Positions 7,804 to 17,475 of a stretch of DNA of 51,871 nt are shown in pieces. A model generated the notes under the pieces. It did no database searches. It was not told the DNA's origin and was given only the letters and a program-made list of their open reading frames with translations. The position numbers and the translations under genes are program-made. Within the stretch, counting starts at the first letter, position 1, and every line of letters starts with the position of its first letter. Origin of the DNA: Clostridia bacterium (GTDB lineage Bacteria > Bacillota > Clostridia > Oscillospirales > Acutalibacteraceae); assembly GCA_029226955.1 (NCBI GenBank), contig JAQXZA010000075.1, positions 1-51,871 of the forward strand, read 5' to 3'.

Positions 7804-9099
7804 TTATTCACCGTATAATTTTAATCCCATTTTTTTCTGATATTGCACAGACCATATCATTGCAATAGACATAATATACATCATAAATGTACGGTCATAA
7901 AGCATATTTCCAGTCAGGGAATATAAAAGACAAAATATCTGAAATAAGCTCGAAAACATATAAACATCTGCCAAGTCGTCATTCTTCTTCTCATCTGTAT
8001 TCTGAAAAACAACAGATCTTGAACTTATTATAGCATTTTTGAGTGAAACAAACATTGATATTACTGTAATAATAAAACCAACTATTCCCGTTTCACAAAG
8101 CAACTGAATATACACGTTATGACAATCAAAATAACCGTATGTATGTGCTGTATTTGTATCAATAAATCGAAATCCAAACCAACCAATTCCAAACAATGTA
8201 TTTTCCTTAAATGACATAATAGCATACTTCCAGAAATTGAATCGACCCATACTAATATCTCCGGAATCATCAAACAGTCTTATAAATGTTGCATTCAACT
8301 CTGGAATGAAATACATTGCAACCATCAATATACTGAGCAGTAAAACTGCAATGCCCAAAAAATAAATAAACTTGTTCTTTATATTACCTTTCATTCCAAA
8401 GAAATAGCACAATACAATCGCAAGCAAAGAAAATAACAAGTGTCCACGTTTAGTAGTAAGCAAAATTGCTATAACAAGGCAGCTAAGCCAGAATATGTCA
8501 CTTTTAGTTACTTTCTCGCTTAATTGAAGTTTTCTGAAAATCTTTGCAACTGAAATAGTCAAAGCAACAACAATATATATCGCATTAGCAGAGTGGTTAG
8601 CAGCTAATCCTGCAACATATGCTGTTGTTCCTTCATTTGTTCCATTCGGATAATAGCCCCAAAAAGAATACTGAAATGCTCCCATTTCAGGAATAAAGAG
8701 GAACAGAATGGTTGTCAATGCATAAATAGTTCCTATAATCTGAGCTGTGCTGATAGCAGATTTTATCCATCCCGTTGATTTTATTAACGCTATTGCCGCA
8801 ATAAAAGCAGACAGATAATTCAGCAACGACTGCCAATAAATCTGATGTGCTATTATCTGATTGTTATATAAAGAAATAATCAGTACCAGTATCCATGTGC
8901 CACAGATATAAAGTGCCTTTGGTTTACGAAAGTGTTTCAGCATAATCAATCCTGATAAAGCAATATGAAACAAACAAATTATGTTGCCAAATATGTTGCC
9001 AAACAAAATATTAATCTGTTCATAGAAATAAAAATACAGGACTATTGAGGTAGCCAATAATTTTTCTATTGTTATATTTACTTTAAATGAATATCGCAT
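7804..9099 (-). CDS. wzy: Wzy-type polysaccharide polymerase (O-antigen ligase family)
   Basis: This 431-residue membrane protein has about 11-12 hydrophobic helices and a large extracytoplasmic loop in the second half containing GRFNFWKYAI and GIGWFGFRF, then HNVYIQLLCETGIVGF, typical of the Wzy_C/O-antigen ligase family. It would polymerise repeat units flipped by Wzx, with chain length set by Wzz and the kinase encoded at 26-27.7 kb. It lies 4 bases after the upstream pyruvyl transferase gene. Confidence 0.85.
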   Translation of the reverse strand: MRYSFKVNITIEKLLATSIVLYFYFYEQINILFGNIFGNIICLFHIALSGLIMLKHFRKPKALYICGTWILVLIISLYNNQIIAHQIYWQSLLNYLSAFIAAIALIKSTGWIKSAISTAQIIGTIYALTTILFLFIPEMGAFQYSFWGYYPNGTNEGTTAYVAGLAANHSANAIYIVVALTISVAKIFRKLQLSEKVTKSDIFWLSCLVIAILLTTKRGHLLFSLLAIVLCYFFGMKGNIKNKFIYFLGIAVLLLSILMVAMYFIPELNATFIRLFDDSGDISMGRFNFWKYAIMSFKENTLFGIGWFGFRFIDTNTAHTYGYFDCHNVYIQLLCETGIVGFIITVISMFVSLKNAIISSRSVVFQNTDEKKNDDLADVYMFSSLFQIFCLLYSLTGNMLYDRTFMMYIMSIAMIWSVQYQKKMGLKLYGE

Positions 9100-9103
9100 T
9101 TTT

Positions 9104-10285
9104 TCACTTTCTTTCCTTTGCTATCATTTCTAAGTACTCTTCTGCCGGTTTTCGATAAGTCAGAATCCTGTTCTTTATGTTTTCATATTGAATATCTTCA
9201 TAATCAAAGTCAACCGGAGGTTTCTCGCTTGATAAAATCCGATCATTCAGCCCCAGTTTGTCCAATAATTCAACCACTCTGGAACTTCTTCCCGGCGTAG
9301 TCACAACATAGAAATCCTTTTGATAGATTAAAGAGAAAGTAGAGGCATGAAAAGAATTTGTGACTACAATTTGTGAATGTTTAATATATGATAAAAACTC
9401 CTGAGGCGAAATACCATCTCTCGGGCAATATTCTTCTATTTTATAAGGCCATTTATGAGGGCCTGATATAACTTTAATTTTTAATTTCTTACGCTCGCTC
9501 AGTTCCTTCACCGTTTTGAATAATGTGTCATTTGATCCGGGATTATCTAACGCATAAACTAACAGATATGGTTCTGTTTCATTCCATTCACTGAGTTCAA
9601 TTTCTTCATAGCAATCCGCATCTAAAAGTAATGTCGGATCTATACATATATCTATTTTTTTCTTAGAAACTAATTCCAGTTCTTCCTTTTTCTCCACTTC
9701 TCTTAAAGAAATAAAATCAAGCCTGTCCATCAGTTTTTCTAACTGTTCTCTGTTCTCAGCCACATCAAGCTCACACGCACTGATTGCGTATGTAGCACGT
9801 ACTATATCCTCGTTTCCAAAATCCAGAAAATATGCAGGGTCCAGTTCGTCATTAGTTAAGTTTGGATTCCATAATTGATCACTTCCTGAAATGTATATAT
9901 CACACTCAGGAGGATTTGACCTAAGTTCTTCTATGGATTTATACTCTTGTGATAAGTTCAGGTATTTTTTACAAAATTCCTCAAAATCGTGTTTTTGTTT
10001 AAGTCTTCCACTACGGGAATCCCAGTTTAAAACTGCACGTACAGCAGATTTTGCAGCCTTTACCAATTTTTTCTTTTTATTTAAACCGCTATTACTCTGC
10101 AATGTTTTATAAGCTACTGTTATAGGATTCTGATATTTACAATATCTATAATCCTTATAGCTTGGTTGATAATTTATTACTGTAACATAATGCCCCATAG
10201 ATTCCAGTTTTTTCTTTAAAGCAACACATTGCAGTACTGCTCCACAATTCCACGCCATCTGGAATGTTATTATTCCTATTTTCAT
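9104..10285 (-). CDS. Polysaccharide pyruvyl transferase family protein (second)
   Basis: The 393-residue protein begins with KIGIITFQMAWNCGAVLQ and has SGSDQLWNPNLT (about residue 137) and NSFHASTFSLIY (about 315), matching the gene at 4546-5718 and the family pattern. It would attach a pyruvyl ketal to a sugar of the repeat unit. Two possible ATG codons lie 12 bases apart. The inner one (10285) matches family starts and is 13 bases from GGAAAGG, while the outer (10297) has only 1 base of spacing. Upstream is an unusual 250-base gap inside the operon. Confidence 0.85.
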   Translation of the reverse strand: MKIGIITFQMAWNCGAVLQCVALKKKLESMGHYVTVINYQPSYKDYRYCKYQNPITVAYKTLQSNSGLNKKKKLVKAAKSAVRAVLNWDSRSGRLKQKHDFEEFCKKYLNLSQEYKSIEELRSNPPECDIYISGSDQLWNPNLTNDELDPAYFLDFGNEDIVRATYAISACELDVAENREQLEKLMDRLDFISLREVEKKEELELVSKKKIDICIDPTLLLDADCYEEIELSEWNETEPYLLVYALDNPGSNDTLFKTVKELSERKKLKIKVISGPHKWPYKIEEYCPRDGISPQEFLSYIKHSQIVVTNSFHASTFSLIYQKDFYVVTTPGRSSRVVELLDKLGLNDRILSSEKPPVDFDYEDIQYENIKNRILTYRKPAEEYLEMIAKERK

Positions 10286-10297
10286 TATTATGACCAT

Positions 10298-10551
10298 ACC
10301 TTTCCGCTTTGTTACAAGGCAAAAAATAAATAAAAATCGCTTGTAGCAAAGCTAAGTGAAATTTGTTATAGTAAAAGTCGTTGAATATTTCCTGATGAAT
10401 AAACAGATAAATGCTTATAATAACATTAGCAGCAGTATGATTTTATCTATAATTGCAATAGGAAATCTCATTGACGTTTACTACATAATGTAATTGAGGA
10501 ATAAAACATCGGATTACTGTTTACAACGTTCTGAAAAAATGAACTCTTTTA
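10298..10551. other. Unusual intergenic gap inside the EPS operon
   Basis: Genes in this operon are normally 0-70 bases apart, but here 254 AT-rich bases carry no frame, no clear terminator and no consensus promoter. It may be the scar of a lost gene or an insertion. I recognise nothing else in it. Confidence 0.5.
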
Positions 10552-11439
10552 CTAGTTTTTCCATACCCCATATAATTGCGACATTTTACTGATACTAATA
10601 TCATTTCTTCCTTCGGCGACATTACTATCATTTAAACTTGCTATGCCCTCTAATGTGGGCGGCTGTGCAAAAATACAAGGTACCCAGACAACCGGCAGAT
10701 TCATTTTTATCTCCATAAATTTAAGCCATATATCATCTGTACCCGGACATATATCCATAAATTTTTCAAAATCAAAAGCCTCATTGCTGAAACAGCATTT
10801 TGGATACAAGACACCTCCTACTCCAACAGCAATCAAATCACGACTTGGCTTTCTGACAGACCTGCACTCTTTTTTCCAGTCTTTATACGGTGCAAAAGAC
10901 CCATCAGGTTTTCGGATAATTTTATGTACTCTTCTTGCACAAATTGAATCGGGATACTTATTATGCGTTTTCATCAGAGATTCTATTGTATTTTTGGGAT
11001 ATACAGAATCATCATCTACGGTTATTATTACGGCGTTTCTTTCTTCCTGCATTACATAATAATATTTCTTGTGCGGTTTAAGGTTTAACTTATCATCAAA
11101 CTTATATTCCACACCAAATTGTTCTAACTCTATCATTTCAGGAGTCAGCATATCCCTTGTTGTATCACTTCCAAGAAAGACGACAATTCTGTCCGGCTTA
11201 TATGTCTGAAACAACAGACTTTTTAAACACCAATGTATGTTTTTAAATCTTGGAGGAAATGAAGTCAGTGAAACTACCACTCTTTCTGAACGTTTTTCTT
11301 TGTTCAGACCATTTTTTAATGTTCTTGCAGCATTGCGTTTAATAAGAATCTTGTTAGGAAGAAAATAGAACATTCTTTTTACCACGCCACTTAATCCATT
11401 TTGCCTCATCTCTACACGCAGTCGTTCTATTCTTCCCAT
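10552..11439 (-). CDS. Putative glycosyltransferase (GT-A-like, DDD motif)
   Basis: This 295-residue protein is of a type usually annotated as a glycosyltransferase. It has RVVVSLTSFPPRF (about residues 53-65), a Rossmann-like segment PDRIVVFLG and an acidic metal-binding motif IITVDDDSVYP (about 138-148). Later it has a DDIW segment. It lacks the standard GT2 start (PVYN), so I cannot assign a CAZy family with confidence. It is placed between a GT4 gene and a pyruvyl transferase gene, which fits repeat-unit assembly. The start has AAAGGAA at 9 bases. Confidence 0.7.
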   Translation of the reverse strand: MGRIERLRVEMRQNGLSGVVKRMFYFLPNKILIKRNAARTLKNGLNKEKRSERVVVSLTSFPPRFKNIHWCLKSLLFQTYKPDRIVVFLGSDTTRDMLTPEMIELEQFGVEYKFDDKLNLKPHKKYYYVMQEERNAVIITVDDDSVYPKNTIESLMKTHNKYPDSICARRVHKIIRKPDGSFAPYKDWKKECRSVRKPSRDLIAVGVGGVLYPKCCFSNEAFDFEKFMDICPGTDDIWLKFMEIKMNLPVVWVPCIFAQPPTLEGIASLNDSNVAEGRNDISISKMSQLYGVWKN

Positions 11440-11457
11440 ACACCAAATTCCTTTCTT

Positions 11458-12624
11458 TTACTTATTGATTATATTTTTATAAACATCAAATATATTGTTC
11501 GCATTTATCTTTTTTGTAAAATGTTCAGTCGCAAACTGCTGTCCATTATAAGCACACAATGATAAAATATCCCGATGATTATAATAATACACTATTTTTT
11601 CGGACAAACTACTGGTATTGTTCTTATCATATAGCAAACCTGTAACTCCGTCCTGGACTAATTCAGGATTTGCACCGCAATTACTCGCAATTACCCCAAG
11701 ACCCGCATGCATATATTCGGCTGTAACTCTTCCAAAACCCTCCGCCTTAGAACACATTAAGCCTACATGGTAATTTTGAAGACGATCATACACATCGTCC
11801 TTTGCCCCCAAAAGATTAACCTGATTTTTAAGTCCTAATTTTTCAATTTCTGCCGTCAGAATATCAATATATTGCTTACTGCTCCAACCTATAATGTCTA
11901 ATGTGACTTTTTTTCGGATTTGTTCAGGCAATAAACTGATTGCCTGAACAGCCTGCATCTGACCTTTATTTGGAATAATACCCCCGACAATAACCATTTT
12001 CATTGTGTCAAATGTACTCAATTTTTCAGGATCAGTTCTTTTTATCAATTCAGAGTTTACACCATTATAAATTACTTCAACTTTTTGCTCTGACAGACCA
12101 CGTGAAACCCAACTGTTCTTTACAGCCTCAGAAATAGCAATAAATTTTGTAACATTATTATTCAAGAACTGCATATAATTTTTTCTATATGACCAACACT
12201 TAAAATCAGCATCTCCAAATTCTCTTATATGCATTATATTTGGAATTTTGTATTTGGCTGCCAATTCAACACCTATGTCTGTTCTGGTAACATTGGTATG
12301 AATCAGATCTATTGTCGTAAAGTCAATTTGTTTTTCTATCATTTTAATTGCAGAACCACGTTTAAGATAATACTTGATTCCGCAAAGCACATATTTAATC
12401 GGAATTTTCCACCAGGTTATCGGTGAATTTTGCAATGCACTTGCATAGCACGAAACAATGGTCTGAATACCTTTTTTTTCCAGACGGTCATTCAACTCAC
12501 TTCTTCCGCTTGTACACACTACAATGTCAATATCAAATTGTTCTTTCATTGTAACAACGACTTCTTCAAATGACTTTATTGCCCCACTCTGAGTCAATTC
12601 GTCTGCAATATATAAAACTTTCAT
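11458..12624 (-). CDS. Family 4 glycosyltransferase
   Basis: This 388-residue GT-B enzyme has an N-terminal domain starting VLYIADELTQSGAIKS, the linker FIAISEAVKNSWV, YNGVN, and the GT4 donor-site motif EGFGRVTAEYMHAGLGVIAS near residue 295, with the paired glutamates that bind the nucleotide sugar. It adds a sugar to the growing unit with retention of anomeric configuration (family knowledge). The start at 12624 is chosen because GAGG lies 5 bases upstream and the family starts here. The frame upstream of it covers the ribosome site. It is 16 bases after the GT8 gene. Confidence 0.85.
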   Translation of the reverse strand: MKVLYIADELTQSGAIKSFEEVVVTMKEQFDIDIVVCTSGRSELNDRLEKKGIQTIVSCYASALQNSPITWWKIPIKYVLCGIKYYLKRGSAIKMIEKQIDFTTIDLIHTNVTRTDIGVELAAKYKIPNIMHIREFGDADFKCWSYRKNYMQFLNNNVTKFIAISEAVKNSWVSRGLSEQKVEVIYNGVNSELIKRTDPEKLSTFDTMKMVIVGGIIPNKGQMQAVQAISLLPEQIRKKVTLDIIGWSSKQYIDILTAEIEKLGLKNQVNLLGAKDDVYDRLQNYHVGLMCSKAEGFGRVTAEYMHAGLGVIASNCGANPELVQDGVTGLLYDKNNTSSLSEKIVYYYNHRDILSLCAYNGQQFATEHFTKKINANNIFDVYKNIINK

Positions 12625-12640
12625 ATTTCCTCTTCTTAAT

Positions 12641-13675
12641 TCACGTTGCCGACTGTTCAGCAACCGTCGTTATAGATGCTTTTGTTGTCGCCCAGGCATA
12701 AAAAGGTCTGACGTAATTTATAGTAAGCGAAGCTAACCAAATCGCACATTTTTTCGGCATACAGTGCCAAAATTGAGCGTAGATTTTTTTTGATTTCTTC
12801 CTTGAGTCTTTCACCATAGGATCATTTTTCCATGGTGTCCTGGATCGATAATCGTTGTAAAAACTGAAATATGGATGATCACTATTCTCCACCCACATTC
12901 TTTTCTTTACATAAAAGCAAGTTGTGGCATGAACAATCGCCGGTTTTTCTTTTGCTTCGGCTATTTGTTGTTCAGTATAGTAGCTAACCGGCTTTTTCAT
13001 TTTCATAACATCACGATAATCAAACAAGTAGATAGAAGTCAGCATATTATATCTTGGATGAAGTAATTTCAAATGCCCATAGAATGCCATATTCATTAAA
13101 TCTTGCTCTAAGAAATACATAATATGCTTTCCGTCTGCATTTTTAAGTACTAAATCCAACAACTGCTTACCGACATTCAATTCTCTCCACTTTTTCAAAT
13201 CAATTAAATACATTCCGGCATTGCAATACTTTAAGTCTTTTGGTCCATGCAAAACTTTGTCCTGAATTGCTCTACCAACACAGTCATATACTCCTGCAAC
13301 ATATTCATTATCAGAAAACTGTGTGTTATACATTTCGCTGATAGAATCCATAATAAGAGTATCACTGTCAAGGCTAAGCACTCTGTCCACACTTTCAGGA
13401 AGTATTTCACCCAGTGCCATTCTTGCATATGTTCTGCCTAAATTCATTTTTACCCCAGGATACACTTCTTCCTGAGTGGGCATTTTTATAAAAATCAATT
13501 CACGATTGAATTTATCTGTAATTTCCCGAAGTCTGCTTTTATTCACGTCAGAAATATGGTCTTCTACAACATACACTGTAATATTATCCGCATCGGTGTT
13601 ACTTTCACACAATGATTCGATTGCGACACCACACATTTCAGAAAAGAAATCACTACTATAATAAACTACGTTCAT
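12641..13675 (-). CDS. Family 8 glycosyltransferase
   Basis: The 344-residue protein starts NVVYYSSDFFSEMCGVAI and has RVLSLDSDTLIMD near residue 95, the DxD metal site of GT8 retaining transferases, then FLEQDLMN and IVHATTC. These enzymes usually transfer glucose or galactose from UDP-sugars. The start at 13675 has GGGAG 8 bases upstream; the earlier in-frame ATG at 13693 would include that ribosome site in the gene. The C-terminal tail is rich in W, R and K and probably membrane-associated. Confidence 0.85.
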   Translation of the reverse strand: MNVVYYSSDFFSEMCGVAIESLCESNTDADNITVYVVEDHISDVNKSRLREITDKFNRELIFIKMPTQEEVYPGVKMNLGRTYARMALGEILPESVDRVLSLDSDTLIMDSISEMYNTQFSDNEYVAGVYDCVGRAIQDKVLHGPKDLKYCNAGMYLIDLKKWRELNVGKQLLDLVLKNADGKHIMYFLEQDLMNMAFYGHLKLLHPRYNMLTSIYLFDYRDVMKMKKPVSYYTEQQIAEAKEKPAIVHATTCFYVKKRMWVENSDHPYFSFYNDYRSRTPWKNDPMVKDSRKKSKKIYAQFWHCMPKKCAIWLASLTINYVRPFYAWATTKASITTVAEQSAT

Positions 13676-13758
13676 TTTCAAGCTCCCAACCAATATATTA
13701 TTAGAAAAACGATATTGACACCGTGCAGATTTTTAAAAACAAATTACTGTTACAGTAG

Positions 13759-14739
13759 TCAATATTTATGCAACATCATCTGTATTATTGCTGTAATTCC
13801 TTCTCTGAATTGTGTAGAAGGTTTCCACCCTGTATCTGCTGTTATTTCAGAAATATCGGCACATAAGTACATCACTTGTTTTTCACCATACGGAATATCT
13901 CCTATGCCCAGTTCTGAACCAGGAGCAACAACGTCCCTCAACTCCATAATGTACTCTTTTAATGGTTTTGCCTGACCGCTTCCCAACACATAAATCTTAC
14001 CGTCAATCCCTTTTTCTCCAATAAGACGGAAAGCCTCAGCCGCATCTCCACTATACAGATAATCCCACATTTGTTCGCTTGGTGTGAACTTCGGCACTTC
14101 ACCGTTTTTCAGCTTGTTAATTGTTGACATCACCATACTTTGAGAACCGTCTTTTAAGCCATATACGCTCAAAATTCTTACCCAAATATGCTTAATTCCC
14201 AATTTATGTGCATATTCTCTTGTCATCTGTCCGGCACAAAGTTTTGCAATACCATAACCCATCTCAGGAAACGTTGGCGTATCCGGTTTCAGCACACATT
14301 CTACACGACCATATTCCGCTTGTGAACCTGCACCGATAAAAGTATGGCATCCAAATTCCTTTGCCGTATTAACAGCATCTAATGAATATCTGACATTCAG
14401 GTTTTGAAGATACAAATCATTTCGTGCAGCACCTGTTGTGCCTGACCACGCAAAGTGATAAAACACATCCCATTGTTTCCCGGTTTTATTTTTCAGATTA
14501 TTCAATTCAGATAAATCACAGTATTCTTTTGTTACCAAAGGGTGAGAAGGGATATTACAATTCCTTACGGAGTCTTTTCTGCACAGAACCAGCACCTCTA
14601 TGTTATTATCTATCAATTCCCGAATAAGTGCTGATCCGACTGTGCCGGTTGCCCCGGTAAGAATTGCACGTTTTATTTTTTTCTCTTTTTCTATATTATG
14701 GACTTTATCTGCAAGTTCTTTTTTGCTTTCCACTTTCAC
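13759..14739 (-). CDS. NAD-dependent epimerase/dehydratase (extended SDR)
   Basis: This 326-residue protein carries the Rossmann motif GATGTVG (about residues 29-35) and the catalytic GYGIAKL (Y-x3-K, about 162-166) of nucleotide-sugar epimerases and reductases. It follows the CDP-deoxysugar cassette and may be the last reduction or epimerisation step, in the position where yersiniose clusters have YerF, but it could also act on another sugar. The start is GTG with GGAAGA about 10 bases upstream; the nearby ATG is out of frame. About 80 bases separate it from the GT8 gene. Confidence 0.8.
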   Translation of the reverse strand: MKVESKKELADKVHNIEKEKKIKRAILTGATGTVGSALIRELIDNNIEVLVLCRKDSVRNCNIPSHPLVTKEYCDLSELNNLKNKTGKQWDVFYHFAWSGTTGAARNDLYLQNLNVRYSLDAVNTAKEFGCHTFIGAGSQAEYGRVECVLKPDTPTFPEMGYGIAKLCAGQMTREYAHKLGIKHIWVRILSVYGLKDGSQSMVMSTINKLKNGEVPKFTPSEQMWDYLYSGDAAEAFRLIGEKGIDGKIYVLGSGQAKPLKEYIMELRDVVAPGSELGIGDIPYGEKQVMYLCADISEITADTGWKPSTQFREGITAIIQMMLHKY

Positions 14740-14759
14740 GAGAAATCATCTTCCTTTTA

Positions 14760-15782
14760 TTATCTCATTATCCTTCCTGAACCGTCACCAGCCATCAATT
14801 TTTCCACTTCTGCTACGGACACCCTATTAAAATCGCCCTCAATGGAATGTTTCAGTGCAGATGCCGCCACAGCAAAATCAATTGTTTCCTGCATTGACTT
14901 GTTATTCAGCAGAGAATAAATCAGACCTGCACCAAAGCTATCTCCACCGCCAACCCGATCAACTATGTGCAGATGATAATTCTTGGAAAAATAGAACTCT
15001 TTTCCATCATACAACATTCCCGACCAGTCATTGTCGTTTGCCGAAACAGATTTACGAAGTGTAATTGCAACTTTATTAAAGCCAAATTTATCCATCAACT
15101 GCTTTGCAACAGATTTATATCCTTCTTTATCGAGCTTTCCACCACATATATCTGTGTTCTCTGCCTCAATATTGAATACATTCTTTGCATCTTCTTCATT
15201 TGCAATACAAATATCAACATAATTGCAAAGTTCACTCATAGCTTTATTGGCTTCTTCTTTCGTCCAGAGTTTTCCCCGATAATTAAGATCACAGGACACT
15301 ATAAGTCCCTTTTCTTTTGCTGCAATACATGCCTGCTTACATATCTCAACCAAATTTTTCTTCAGAGCCGGAGTTATTCCTGTAAAGTGAAACCATTCTG
15401 CCCCTTCAAAAATAGAATCCCAATCAAAGTCAGATGCTTCCGCTTCCTGAATTGAGGAATGTTCCCTGTCGTATATGCAAACGCTCCCACGCTGGCTTGC
15501 ACCTTTTTCCAGAAAATATATACCAAGACGATTTCCGCCATATACGATTTTTGATGTATCTACTCCGAAACTGCGGAGAGAATTCACTGCACCTTCTCCG
15601 ATTGCATTGTCCGGCAGTTTAGTAACAAACGCTGTATCAACTTTAAAATTCGCAAGTGAAACTGCTACATTTGCTTCTCCGCCACCGAATGTAGCCTGAA
15701 GCTGATCATTCTGAAATAATCTATAGTAGCCGTTCGGTGCAAGTCTAAGCATTATTTCTCCAAATGTAATAACTTTGCTCAT
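14760..15782 (-). CDS. PfkB-family carbohydrate kinase
   Basis: This 340-residue kinase resembles 2-keto-3-deoxygluconate kinase and related sugar kinases. It has the N-terminal GGGEANVAVSLANF (about residues 33-46) and the C-terminal ATP and catalytic motif DRVGGGDSFGAG (about 271-282), in which the aspartate is the base. It would phosphorylate a keto acid or sugar. Sitting between an HMGL-type aldolase and an epimerase, it may handle a small precursor of the branched sugar. That is inference; the substrate is not visible. GAGGAG is well placed for the ATG. Confidence 0.85.
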   Translation of the reverse strand: MSKVITFGEIMLRLAPNGYYRLFQNDQLQATFGGGEANVAVSLANFKVDTAFVTKLPDNAIGEGAVNSLRSFGVDTSKIVYGGNRLGIYFLEKGASQRGSVCIYDREHSSIQEAEASDFDWDSIFEGAEWFHFTGITPALKKNLVEICKQACIAAKEKGLIVSCDLNYRGKLWTKEEANKAMSELCNYVDICIANEEDAKNVFNIEAENTDICGGKLDKEGYKSVAKQLMDKFGFNKVAITLRKSVSANDNDWSGMLYDGKEFYFSKNYHLHIVDRVGGGDSFGAGLIYSLLNNKSMQETIDFAVAASALKHSIEGDFNRVSVAEVEKLMAGDGSGRIMR

Positions 15783-15851
15783 TTTACTTACGCTCCTCTA
15801 TAACATCTATCACTGATAGAATAAACTGCCATAGCCTGTAAATATAAAAAA

Positions 15852-17429
15852 CTACTGCACATCATAATGTGTAGGTGTGATAAAACTCAGTCTTATCATC
15901 TTTTGTATCTCTTTAAGTTCCTCAGAAATCAAAACATTTCTATTGATCGTCTGCCTGGAAAAATCATATTCCAGTTGCTTGTCATAATAGTTTGCGTCCT
16001 GATGTATTGAATAACCATCCATACCTGCTATTGCTACTTCCTTTACGCCAACTGCTACAAGAAGTTTCAAAAGCATAAGTCCTGAATTATCAATAATGTC
16101 CGGATTCTGCAAAGCAAAACTCGCAAAATTTACAACATAATCGGTCTGCACACAATCCTGCATATTTGAAGTCGTGATACACTTTGCCTTAGTTCTGCCT
16201 TGTATTTTATTGAACCGCCTCATATTACTGCTAAAAACATAGTCTGGTTCAAAGTCCTCTGCGAGAAAATTTACAGCAATGGAAACCGTATTGTACTTTT
16301 TGCACTCATCAATCACCGTTTCCCTGTAATCAGTCATTGTACGTCCCGGTGCCAGCATAACTACTCTTTTTCCGGCTAATTCTATTGTAAGCTGATTGAT
16401 TGCGTCCTTATCATCAACATAGTTTTCCTGATACTTGCGATAGTATTTTTCAGCCCGTTCCTTACTGAATTTTGCTTTCTCATCTTTTGGTATTCCTTTC
16501 AATAATTCGTGAAAAGATTTTACTGTCAACGAGTCCTTTTCGGCAAGATATATGGCATAATTCGGATGACAGCCAGTAGAAGCTGAAAGATACAATGGCA
16601 ATGAATATCCCCAAAACTTTGTTTTATAGATGTCGTTCAGATATTCATCCATAATTTCCAGCATTGGCTCAATTTTATAATGTGTGTCATAGTTTTCATT
16701 CATATATTCAGCAAAAAGTTCAAGATTCAGATTTCCTGCTCCACGCCCCATACCAAACACACAGGCATCAATGATAAGATCTCTTTTAAGGTTCATTTCC
16801 ACAAGTGCCTCCGCATTGCCGAAAGCCTGTTGAAGATTATTGTGTGCATGATAGGCAAGTATGATTTCTTCAGAAAGATTGTTGTCTGCCAGATATACAA
16901 GCCTGAGAAACTGTTTCCTTTTTATCACACCAAAGCTGTCAACGATTGATACTGAAAACGGATGGAGCTTATTAAATTTTTCAATACCCTCAATAAACTC
17001 CTTATCCGTATATAGATCTGTACCAACAAAATTTACGCAAACGAAATATCCGAGTTCCTGTATTCGTTTACAATACTCATATGCTTCATCTATCTTTTCC
17101 TTTTTGAAGATAATGCGAATGCCATCAATTGAAGAACCATCGCACACAGCAATCCTATCCAGTGGGATTGGTGCACTCATATCAATCATTCCCACATACA
17201 GCATACCTTCTGATTTAGGCTGAATCACATTCGTTATAGAGGCAGTGTCAGGAAAAATTGATTTATCCGGGTCATATAAATCACCCTTGATAAAACCAAC
17301 CTCAAAAATCTCAATGCCGGTTTGTGCTATTTTTCTTCCAAATCCTTTAATTGTTTCTGCTCCAAACCGCCAGTCATTTATATAGCCTCCATCCCGCAAT
17401 GTACAGTCTAAGAGATATACTTTACTCAA
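15852..17429 (-). CDS. HMGL-type aldolase with extra C-terminal domain
   Basis: The first 300 residues are an HMG-CoA-lyase-like barrel related to 4-hydroxy-2-oxovalerate aldolase. They have LLDCTLRDGGYIND at the start and YHAHNN (about residue 193), the metal-binding histidines. Residues from about 345 form a second domain beginning GKRVVMLAPGRT that I do not recognise; the full length of 525 is well above the usual 340. It probably makes or cleaves a C-C bond with pyruvate. Next to a ThDP enzyme and a CDP-deoxysugar set it may belong to branched-sugar synthesis. The start is TTG with AGGAGG 9 bases upstream. Confidence 0.75.
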   Translation of the reverse strand: MSKVYLLDCTLRDGGYINDWRFGAETIKGFGRKIAQTGIEIFEVGFIKGDLYDPDKSIFPDTASITNVIQPKSEGMLYVGMIDMSAPIPLDRIAVCDGSSIDGIRIIFKKEKIDEAYEYCKRIQELGYFVCVNFVGTDLYTDKEFIEGIEKFNKLHPFSVSIVDSFGVIKRKQFLRLVYLADNNLSEEIILAYHAHNNLQQAFGNAEALVEMNLKRDLIIDACVFGMGRGAGNLNLELFAEYMNENYDTHYKIEPMLEIMDEYLNDIYKTKFWGYSLPLYLSASTGCHPNYAIYLAEKDSLTVKSFHELLKGIPKDEKAKFSKERAEKYYRKYQENYVDDKDAINQLTIELAGKRVVMLAPGRTMTDYRETVIDECKKYNTVSIAVNFLAEDFEPDYVFSSNMRRFNKIQGRTKAKCITTSNMQDCVQTDYVVNFASFALQNPDIIDNSGLMLLKLLVAVGVKEVAIAGMDGYSIHQDANYYDKQLEYDFSRQTINRNVLISEELKEIQKMIRLSFITPTHYDVQ

Positions 17430-17475
17430 ATTTTTTTCCTCCTAAAATGTCAAAAAGAAACAAAATACAATACTT

